Source of the DNA: Bacteroidales bacterium
GTDB lineage: Bacteria; Bacteroidota; Bacteroidia; Bacteroidales; JAFGXI01
Assembly (NCBI GenBank): GCA_026985625.1
Contig: JALSQC010000133.1
Coordinates: 1 to 13,448 of the forward strand
Direction: 5' to 3'
Length of the DNA stretch: 13,448 nucleotides
In this document: in pieces, positions 6,304 to 12,350 of the stretch
How the letters are laid out: each line of letters starts with the position of its first letter
How positions within the stretch are numbered: the first letter of the stretch is position 1
Program-made: the position numbers and the translations under genes
The notes under the pieces: model-generated
What the model saw: only the letters and a program-made list of their open reading frames with translations
What the model was told of the DNA's origin: nothing
Database searches by the model: none

Positions 6304-7164
6304 ATGGCTTACAATTTATTAAAAGGGAAAAAAGGAATTATTTTTGGAGCCTTAAATCCAAAATCCATAGCATGGCAAGTTGCCGAAAAAGCACATGAAG
6401 AGGGAGCAGAGTTTATCCTTACAAATACACCTGTAGCTTTGCGATTTGGAGAATTAGACGAATTAGCAAAAAAAACAAACTCAAAAGTTATTCCTGCAGA
6501 TGCAACAAATCTTAAAGATTTAGAAAAAGTTTTTACCGAGGCAATGAACGAATTTGGTGGTAAAATAGATTTTATACTACATTCTATAGCAATGTCGTTA
6601 AATGTTCGCAAAGGCTTAAAATATGACGAGCTTAACTACGATTATTTTCAAAAAACAATTGATATCTCGGCATTATCTTTTCACAAAGTATTACAAACAG
6701 CACGTAAATTAGATGCAATAAACGAATGGGGTTCTGTAGTAGCATTATCGTATGTTGCGGCCCAAAGAACATTATTCCGTTACAACGATATGGCCGATGC
6801 AAAAGCTGTTTTAGAATCTATAGCCCGTAGTTTCGGTTATATTTACGGACGCGATAAAAAAATAAGAGTAAATACCGTATCACAGTCGCCAACACCAACA
6901 ACAGCAGGTAGCGGAGTAAAAGGTTTCGACGGTTTAATGGATTTTACCGAAAGAATGTCGCCTTTAGGAAATGCAACAGCCGAAGAATGTGCAAACTATT
7001 GCATTACACTATTTTCTGATCTAACAAAAAAAGTAACAATGCAAAATCTATATCACGATGGCGGATTCTCTAATATGGGAATGAGTTTTAGAGCCATGCA
7101 AATGTATAATAAAAGTCTCGAAAGCTCAAACCTTGGAATAAAAATAGATAACGACGAAGATTAA
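6304..7164 (+). CDS. fabI: Enoyl-[acyl-carrier-protein] reductase (NADH), FabI type
   Basis: FabI reduces trans-2-enoyl-ACP to acyl-ACP, the last step of each fatty-acid elongation cycle, in the cytoplasm. The 286-residue product is a short-chain dehydrogenase with the divergent FabI nucleotide motif GALNPKSIAW (residues 15-24). The catalytic set is present: Tyr150 in LSYVAAQR, then Tyr160 and Lys167 spaced Y-(x)6-K in YNDMADAK. HSIAM (93-97) corresponds to the loop that binds triclosan in other FabI enzymes. The C-terminus is about 25 residues longer than in E. coli (262), as usual in this phylum. I chose the ATG at 6304 (MAYNLLKGKKG) because the upstream in-frame TTG overlaps the promoter. 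It is first in a probable unit with cysC (10-base gap). Confidence 0.94.
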   Translation: MAYNLLKGKKGIIFGALNPKSIAWQVAEKAHEEGAEFILTNTPVALRFGELDELAKKTNSKVIPADATNLKDLEKVFTEAMNEFGGKIDFILHSIAMSLNVRKGLKYDELNYDYFQKTIDISALSFHKVLQTARKLDAINEWGSVVALSYVAAQRTLFRYNDMADAKAVLESIARSFGYIYGRDKKIRVNTVSQSPTPTTAGSGVKGFDGLMDFTERMSPLGNATAEECANYCITLFSDLTKKVTMQNLYHDGGFSNMGMSFRAMQMYNKSLESSNLGIKIDNDED

Positions 7165-7174
7165 AACTAAGACA

Positions 7175-7789
7175 ATGACAACCCCCGATAATATTCATCC
7201 TGTATTTGATAAAATAATAGACCGAAAAACAAAACAAGATTTTTTAAATCAAAAATCAAAAGTTTTATGGTTTACCGGCTTGTCGGGGTCGGGAAAATCA
7301 ACAATTGCAATAGGAGTCGAAAAAATGCTATTCGACAAAAGTTTTCTTACCCAGATTATTGACGGCGATAACATACGAACCGGAATCAATAACAATTTAG
7401 GATTTTCTATTGACGATAGATACGAAAACATTCGCCGAGTTGCCGAAATATCAAAACTATTTTTAAATTGCGGAATAATAACAATTAATAGCTTTGTTAG
7501 TCCAACAATTAAAATCAGAAACATAGCAAAAAATATTATAGGCGATAACGACTTTATCGAGATATACGTAAAAGCATCATTAGAAGAGTGCGAACGTCGA
7601 GACGTTAAAGGATTATATAAAAAGGCAAGAAACGGCGAATTAAAAAATTTTACCGGAATACATCAAAAATTCGAAGAGCCAAAAAAACCATTTTTAGTTA
7701 TAGATACCGAAAAACTATCAAAACAAGAAGCAATAAATATTGTATTTAAAAAAATTTTACCATTAATAACAAACAATAAAAATGAATAA
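7175..7789 (+). CDS. cysC: Adenylylsulfate (APS) kinase
   Basis: CysC phosphorylates adenosine 5'-phosphosulfate to PAPS, the activated sulfate donor. The 204-residue protein has the Walker A loop GLSGSGKS (residues 35-42), the APS-binding DGDNIRTGINNNLGFS, YENIRRVAE, the FVSP segment that carries the family's conserved serine, and the lid sequence GLYKKARNGELKNFTGI with FEEPKKP. It is a stand-alone kinase and not fused to CysN as in many proteobacteria. The DGDN-IR-T variant has Thr where many homologues have His; the remaining site residues look intact. It sits 10 bases after fabI and overlaps cysD by 8 bases (ATGAATAA), so translation is probably coupled. Together with cysD and cysN it completes PAPS synthesis. 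Confidence 0.94.
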   Translation: MTTPDNIHPVFDKIIDRKTKQDFLNQKSKVLWFTGLSGSGKSTIAIGVEKMLFDKSFLTQIIDGDNIRTGINNNLGFSIDDRYENIRRVAEISKLFLNCGIITINSFVSPTIKIRNIAKNIIGDNDFIEIYVKASLEECERRDVKGLYKKARNGELKNFTGIHQKFEEPKKPFLVIDTEKLSKQEAINIVFKKILPLITNNKNE

Positions 7790-8687
7790 ATTTAATATAA
7801 CACACTTACGAGAGTTAGAAGCAGAATCGATTTTTGTTATTAGAGAAGTAGCTGCTCAGTTCGAAAACCCCGTAATGCTATTCTCGGGAGGAAAAGATTC
7901 AATAGTAATGTTCTACTTGGCACGCAAAGCATTTTGGCCTGCAAAAGTGCCATTCCCTTTAATGCACATCGATACAGGACATAATTTTCAAGAAACATTA
8001 GATTTTAGAGATAATCTAATGCAAGAAACAGGAACAAATTTAATAGTAAAATATGTTCAAGACTCAATAGACCAAGGCAAAGTAGCAGAAGAAACAGGAC
8101 CAAATGCAAGTCGAAACAAAGCACAAACAGTAACATTATTAGACGGACTCGAAGAGGGAAAATTCGATTGTGCAATGGGAGGAGGACGTAGAGACGAAGA
8201 AAAAGCCCGTGCAAAAGAACGATTTTTCTCGCATCGAGACGAATTTGGACAATGGGATCCAAAGAATCAACGTCCCGAACTTTGGAATATTTTTAACGGA
8301 AGAAAAAATATAGGCGAACATTTTAGAGTATTCCCAATAAGTAACTGGACAGAAATGGACATTTGGCAATACATATTATTAGAAAACATACCACTTCCTA
8401 GCTTATATTTTACACACGAACGATATGTTGTAGAACGCGATGGAACATTATTGGCAAAATCGCCATACATAAAACTAAAAGACGGCGAAAAATGGCAAAA
8501 ACAAATTGTGCGTTTCAGAACAATTGGAGATATGACATGCACCGGAGCCGTAAACTCAAAAGCAAATACATTAGAAGATATAATAAACGAAGTAGCATCA
8601 ACAAGAATTACAGAACGAGGCGGAAGAGCCGACGATAAACGTTCCGAAGCAGCAATGGAAGACCGTAAAAAAGAAGGATATTTTTAA
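7782..8687 (+). CDS. cysD: Sulfate adenylyltransferase subunit 2 (ATP sulfurylase, small subunit)
   Basis: CysD makes adenylylsulfate from sulfate and ATP, driven by GTP hydrolysis in its partner CysN. The 301-residue sequence is a full PAPS-reductase-like PP-loop ATPase: SGGKDS at residues 35-40, HIDTGHNFQET, and the conserved GGGRRDEEKARAKER. The C-terminal signature GDMTCTGAV leads to the family-specific ending ERGGRADDKRSEAAMEDRKKEGYF. Length is typical (about 300). It overlaps the end of cysC by 8 bases and precedes cysN by 35 bases. The order cysC-cysD-cysN and the very similar base composition suggest one conserved cassette and not a recent insertion. Confidence 0.97.
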   Translation: MNKFNITHLRELEAESIFVIREVAAQFENPVMLFSGGKDSIVMFYLARKAFWPAKVPFPLMHIDTGHNFQETLDFRDNLMQETGTNLIVKYVQDSIDQGKVAEETGPNASRNKAQTVTLLDGLEEGKFDCAMGGGRRDEEKARAKERFFSHRDEFGQWDPKNQRPELWNIFNGRKNIGEHFRVFPISNWTEMDIWQYILLENIPLPSLYFTHERYVVERDGTLLAKSPYIKLKDGEKWQKQIVRFRTIGDMTCTGAVNSKANTLEDIINEVASTRITERGGRADDKRSEAAMEDRKKEGYF

Positions 8688-8722
8688 ATAATAATCATTA
8701 TAAAAACTTAATTTTTAATATA

Positions 8723-10000
8723 ATGTCAGAAGAAAAATTTTCAACAAAAGGATATTTAGATATGGAACTTTTACGTTTTACTACGGCAGGTAGTGTCGAC
8801 GACGGTAAAAGTACATTAATAGGTAGATTATTATACGATAGCAAAGCAATTTTCGAAGATCAACTCGAGGCAATCGAAGCAACAAGTAAAAAAGCAGGAA
8901 AAGACCAAGTAGATTTAGCACTGTTAACCGACGGATTAAGAGCCGAACGAGAACAAGGAATAACAATAGACGTTGCATACAGATACTTTGCAACACCAAA
9001 ACGAAAATTTATAATAGCCGATACCCCCGGACACGTGCAATACACAAGAAATATGGTTACGGGAGCATCAACTGCAAACCTTGCAATTATACTTGTAGAT
9101 GCCAGACACGGAGTAATAGAACAAACAATACGACATGCATTTATAGCATCGCTGTTACAAATTCCACACATTGTAATTTGTGTTAATAAAATGGACCTTG
9201 TCGATTATAGCGAGGAAGTATTTGAAAACATAAAAAAACAATTTATGAACTTCTCGGCAAAATTAGACCTGCCCGATGTCCGTTTTGTGCCAATATCAGC
9301 ATTAAAAGGCGATAATGTAGTAAACGAATCAAAAAATATGAGCTGGTATCAAGGAACAACACTCATGTATATACTCGAAAATATATATATAAGCTCAGAT
9401 GTTAACTTAATCGATACACGATTTCCGGTTCAATATGTAATACGTCCTCAAAATAAAGAATTTCCCGATTTTAGAGGATTTGCAGGAAGATTAGCATCAG
9501 GAACATTAAAAGTTGGTGACGAAATAAAAGTGCTACCATCAGGATTTACATCTACAATAAAATCAATACATCTGTTTAAAGAAGAACTAACAAAAGCTTA
9601 TGCCCCACAATCAATAACAATTACACTAAACGACGAAATTGATATTAGCAGGGGAGATATGATTGTTAGAACAAACAATACACCAAAAATCAGTCAAGAT
9701 ATAGATATAATGATATGCTGGTTAGGAAACGAACCAATGCAATTAAACGGCAAATATGCTCTTAAACATACATCAAACGATGTTAGATGCCTAATAAAAG
9801 AAATAGTATATAAGGTAGATATTAATACACTCGAAAGAACAAATGATAAATCATTTAAAATGAACGATATAGGCAGAATAAAAATAAGAACAACAAAACC
9901 GTTATTCTTCGACTCATATCGCAAAAACAGAATAACAGGAAGCGTAATATTAATAGACGAAGCTACTAACAATACAGTTTGTGCAGGAATGATAATATAG
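8723..10000 (+). CDS. cysN: Sulfate adenylyltransferase subunit 1 (GTPase subunit)
   Basis: CysN is the regulatory GTPase of ATP sulfurylase. The 425-residue protein is a translation-factor-class GTPase: P-loop GSVDDGKS (residues 23-30), switch I around REQGITID (about 76-83), DTPGH (100-104), NKMD (155-158), followed by two beta-barrel domains. It ends at the second barrel (TNNTVCAGMII) and lacks the C-terminal APS kinase domain of CysNC fusions, which fits the separate cysC two genes upstream. All GTP-binding motifs are intact. The 35 bases before it contain no evident promoter. The 113-base gap after it contains a short all-A/T dyad (10011-10030), too weak to call a terminator. Confidence 0.96.
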   Translation: MSEEKFSTKGYLDMELLRFTTAGSVDDGKSTLIGRLLYDSKAIFEDQLEAIEATSKKAGKDQVDLALLTDGLRAEREQGITIDVAYRYFATPKRKFIIADTPGHVQYTRNMVTGASTANLAIILVDARHGVIEQTIRHAFIASLLQIPHIVICVNKMDLVDYSEEVFENIKKQFMNFSAKLDLPDVRFVPISALKGDNVVNESKNMSWYQGTTLMYILENIYISSDVNLIDTRFPVQYVIRPQNKEFPDFRGFAGRLASGTLKVGDEIKVLPSGFTSTIKSIHLFKEELTKAYAPQSITITLNDEIDISRGDMIVRTNNTPKISQDIDIMICWLGNEPMQLNGKYALKHTSNDVRCLIKEIVYKVDINTLERTNDKSFKMNDIGRIKIRTTKPLFFDSYRKNRITGSVILIDEATNNTVCAGMII

Positions 10001-10090
10001 TTAAATTATTAAATATAAAAACTTATATTTATTTGTTAAAAAATAGTTAATAATAAAAACAAAATAGATTTACATAAAATATATTTTTTC

Positions 10091-10098
10091 TAATTTTG
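10091..10098 (+). promoter_or_regulatory. prs promoter -7 box
   Basis: TAATTTTG followed by C fully matches TAnnTTTG and ends 15 bases before the prs ATG, the same spacing as at fabI. A TTTA at 10069-10072 lies 18 bases upstream and may be a weak -33 element. The rest of the 113-base cysN/prs gap (10001-10113) is A/T-rich with no gene. Confidence 0.68.
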
Positions 10099-10113
10099 CA
10101 ATAAAAAAACACA

Positions 10114-11064
10114 ATGCAACAAAATAATCATCACGAATCGCCAATAAAATTTTTCTCAGGAAAAGCATCTCGCTATTTAGCCGAAAAAATTACAAAAGCT
10201 TACGGAGCCGAGTTGGGAAAATCAACATTAACAAAATTTAGCGATGGCGAATTTCAACCCTCATTTGACGAAACAGTAAGAGGAACAACAGTATTTATAA
10301 TACAATCTACATTTCAACCAACCGAAAATTTAATGGAACTGTTGTTGATGATTGATGCAGCAAAACGAGCATCAGCATATAAAGTTGTTGCAGTTATACC
10401 TTATTTTGGATTTGCACGTCAAGACAGAAAAGATAAACCAAGAGTCGCAATAGGAGCAAAACTTATTGCCGATTTGCTACACGCAAGTGGAGTTAGCAGA
10501 GTTATGACAATGGATTTACATGCCGACCAAATTCAAGGATTTTTTAATGTTCCTGTTGACCATATATACGCATCATCTATTTTTGTTCCATACATAAAAA
10601 ATATGAACATTGACAATTTAGTAATAGCATCGCCCGATATGGGAGGAACAAAACGAGCCAATGCATATTCAAAATTCTTAAAAACACCAATGGTAATTTG
10701 TCATAAATCGCGCGAAAAAGCAAATGTAATAGGTGAGATGACAGTTATAGGAAACGTTAAAGATAAAAACGTAATTATTCTCGACGATATGGTTGATACT
10801 GCAGGAACAGTTACAAAAGCAGCAGATATGATGATAGACAAAGGAGCAAAAAGCGTTAGAGTAATAGCAACACACCCGGTATTATCAGGACCTGCATACG
10901 AACGAATCGAAAAATCATCAATAACAGAACTAATAGTTAGCGACTCTATACCCGTAAATCCCGATTGCAAAAAAATAACAGTAATTTCGGTAGCAGATAT
11001 ATTTGCACAAACAATAAAAAAAGTATATAATTACGAAAGTATAAGTTCAACCTTTATAGTTTAA
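10114..11064 (+). CDS. prs: Ribose-phosphate pyrophosphokinase
   Basis: Prs makes PRPP from ribose 5-phosphate and ATP for nucleotide, histidine, tryptophan and NAD synthesis. The 316-residue protein is full length for class I enzymes. Visible landmarks are KFSDGEF near the N-terminus, the ATP region YFGFARQDRKDKPR, DLHADQIQGFFNVPVDHIYAS, and the PRPP-binding loop LDDMVDTAGT at residues 223-232. The flexible-loop lysine/arginine region is present. It carries a short N-terminal MQQNNHHESP leader before the conserved IKFFSG; since the ATG sits at the promoter-determined distance, this start is likely right. It leads the conserved prs-rplY-pth order, though rplY has an additional promoter of its own. 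Confidence 0.96.
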   Translation: MQQNNHHESPIKFFSGKASRYLAEKITKAYGAELGKSTLTKFSDGEFQPSFDETVRGTTVFIIQSTFQPTENLMELLLMIDAAKRASAYKVVAVIPYFGFARQDRKDKPRVAIGAKLIADLLHASGVSRVMTMDLHADQIQGFFNVPVDHIYASSIFVPYIKNMNIDNLVIASPDMGGTKRANAYSKFLKTPMVICHKSREKANVIGEMTVIGNVKDKNVIILDDMVDTAGTVTKAADMMIDKGAKSVRVIATHPVLSGPAYERIEKSSITELIVSDSIPVNPDCKKITVISVADIFAQTIKKVYNYESISSTFIV

Positions 11065-11075
11065 AAAAAAATAAT

Positions 11076-11083
11076 TATATTTG
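11076..11083 (+). promoter_or_regulatory. rplY promoter -7 box
   Basis: TATATTTG followed by C fully matches TAnnTTTG. TTTA at 11053-11056, inside the last codons of prs, lies 19 bases upstream and could be the -33 element. The predicted transcript would have a leader of about 70 bases before the rplY ATG, much longer than at fabI or prs. Confidence 0.68.
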
Positions 11084-11114
11084 CAAACTTTTTTAGAATA
11101 TTAACGTGTGATGA

Positions 11115-11137
11115 GAAACTAAGAAAATCTTGGTTTT
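11115..11137 (+). promoter_or_regulatory. Hairpin in the rplY leader
   Basis: Bases 11115-11124 (GAAACTAAGA) can pair with 11128-11137 (TCTTGGTTTT) across an AAA triloop: ten consecutive pairs, two of them G-U. The two G-U positions make it imperfect as DNA symmetry but good as RNA. It lies between the predicted rplY start of transcription and the ATG at 11163, where an autoregulatory or attenuator structure would be expected. Four T residues end the stem, but no long T tract follows. Confidence 0.5.
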
Positions 11138-11162
11138 AAGTAGCACATAAAAATAAATAACA

Positions 11163-11774
11163 ATGAGAGTTTTTGAAATTAACGGAACAATTAGAGAAAA
11201 AGTCGGTAAAACCGAAACAAAAAAATTAAGAAAACAAGACTTAGTTCCTTGCGAAATTTACGGAGGTAACGAAAATGTTCATTTCTATGCCCACGAAAAC
11301 GATTTTCGTAAATTAATTTATACACACGAATTATTTACGGTAAAAATTAATTTAGCAGACAAATCATACGAAGGAGTGATGAAAGATATACAATTTCACC
11401 CTGTTACCGACAAGATATTACATATAGACTTTCTCCAAATTTTTGACGATAAACCATTTAAATATAAAATTCCTATCGAGTTAGACGGATTTGCAAAAGG
11501 AGTTCAAGCAGGAGGAAAATTATACAAAGAAATGCGTTACCTAAGAATAAAAGGACTTTTAAAAGATATGCCCGAAGTTCTTAAAGTAGATGTAACAAAC
11601 CTCGAGATAGGAAAAACAATTAAAGTAAGAGACTTAAAAATTGATAAATTAGAAATATTAGAACCTGCATCTAATTTAGTGGCATCGGTTAAAGTAACAA
11701 GAGCAGCTAAATCGATAGAAGCAACAGAAGAAGTTGAAGGCGAAGAACAAACCGAAGAAAAAGTTGCAGAATAA
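11163..11774 (+). CDS. rplY: Large ribosomal subunit protein bL25, long CTC form
   Basis: bL25 binds 5S rRNA in the large ribosomal subunit. The 203-residue product is the long CTC/TL5 form. The N-terminal 5S-binding domain (about residues 1-88) contains REKVGKTETKKLRKQDLVPCEIYGG and ends in KILHIDFLQI. The C-terminal TL5-type domain (about 92-182) includes IPIELDGFAKGVQAGGKLYKEMR and LRIKGLLKDMPEVLKVDV. A Glu-rich tail (about 185-203) finishes the protein. The gene has its own promoter and a leader of about 70 bases with a hairpin. pth follows after 8 bases, as is usual, so supply of 5S-binding protein and peptidyl-tRNA recycling are probably expressed together. Confidence 0.94.
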   Translation: MRVFEINGTIREKVGKTETKKLRKQDLVPCEIYGGNENVHFYAHENDFRKLIYTHELFTVKINLADKSYEGVMKDIQFHPVTDKILHIDFLQIFDDKPFKYKIPIELDGFAKGVQAGGKLYKEMRYLRIKGLLKDMPEVLKVDVTNLEIGKTIKVRDLKIDKLEILEPASNLVASVKVTRAAKSIEATEEVEGEEQTEEKVAE

Positions 11775-11782
11775 TATCAATT

Positions 11783-12343
11783 GTGAAATATCTCATAGTT
11801 GGATTAGGAAATATAGGTCAGGAATATAATAAAACCAGACATAACTTAGGATTTATGATATTGGACTCTTTAGCCAAAGAGTCCAATATCTCTTTTATAG
11901 ACAAAAGATACGGAGCAATTGCCGAGTTTAAATACAAATCAAGAATATTTAAATTATTAAAACCATCGACATTTGTAAACCTAAGCGGAAATGCAGTTAG
12001 ATACTGGATGCAAAAAGAAAAAATAAACAACAACAAAATTCTAATAATTGCCGACGATATATCATTGCCATTCGGAACAATAAGAATTAGACAAAAAGGT
12101 GGCGATGGAGGACATAACGGACTTAAATCAATAATAGATATAATAGGAAAAGACTTTGCCAGATTGCGGTTTGGCATAGGAAACAATTTTGGACAAGGAC
12201 AACAAGTAAATTATGTGCTTGGAAAATTAACCGACAACGAAATAAAAATATTACAAACAAAATGCAAAACCCTGCACGAAGCAATTAAAAGCTTTGGGAC
12301 AATAGGAATAGAACGCACAATGAATTATTTTAATAACAAATAA
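11783..12343 (+). CDS. pth: Peptidyl-tRNA hydrolase, GTG start
   Basis: Pth cleaves peptidyl-tRNAs that fall off the ribosome, freeing tRNA. The 186-residue protein has the family start KYLIVGLGNIGQEYNKTRHN with Asn10 and the catalytic His20. FVNLSGN (Asn66), the acidic ADDISLP (Asp91/92, matching the catalytic Asp region) and KGGDGGHNGLKS (His111-Asn112) follow. Translation starts at GTG: no in-frame ATG occurs upstream after the rplY stop, and the GTG places Met directly before KYLIVGLGN as in homologues. Codons for residues about 26-36 (ILDSLAKESNI) form a perfect 15-bp inverted repeat, unusual for an essential coding region. The next gene starts 7 bases after the stop. Confidence 0.95.
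   Translation: MKYLIVGLGNIGQEYNKTRHNLGFMILDSLAKESNISFIDKRYGAIAEFKYKSRIFKLLKPSTFVNLSGNAVRYWMQKEKINNNKILIIADDISLPFGTIRIRQKGGDGGHNGLKSIIDIIGKDFARLRFGIGNNFGQGQQVNYVLGKLTDNEIKILQTKCKTLHEAIKSFGTIGIERTMNYFNNK
11857..11890. repeat. Perfect 15-bp inverted repeat inside pth
   Basis: The left arm GATATTGGACTCTTT (11857-11871) is exactly the reverse complement of AAAGAGTCCAATATC (11876-11890), with the loop AGCC. Symmetry stops at the next base on each side (T opposite T). It lies about 75 bases into pth. Because of the symmetry and frame, both strands read the same peptide ILDSLAKESNI here. No T tract follows, so it is not a classical terminator. Confidence 0.93.
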
Positions 12344-12350
12344 TTTTAAA

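Noticed and set aside
8005..8262. Leu-rich minus-strand open frame opposite cysD
   Set aside because: Looks like a membrane protein only because A-rich codons read antisense give Leu/Phe; cysD is certain.
8723..10000. CysN-CysC fusion protein
   Set aside because: The protein ends after the second barrel domain and a separate intact cysC lies upstream.
10011..10030. Hairpin AAATATAA/TTATATTT after cysN as terminator
   Set aside because: Only eight A/T pairs and no T tract directly following; too weak to call.
11818..12186. Minus-strand open frame of 122 codons opposite pth
   Set aside because: It is fully antisense to a confident pth gene and resembles no family; its ILDSLAKESNI match to Pth comes only from the palindrome.
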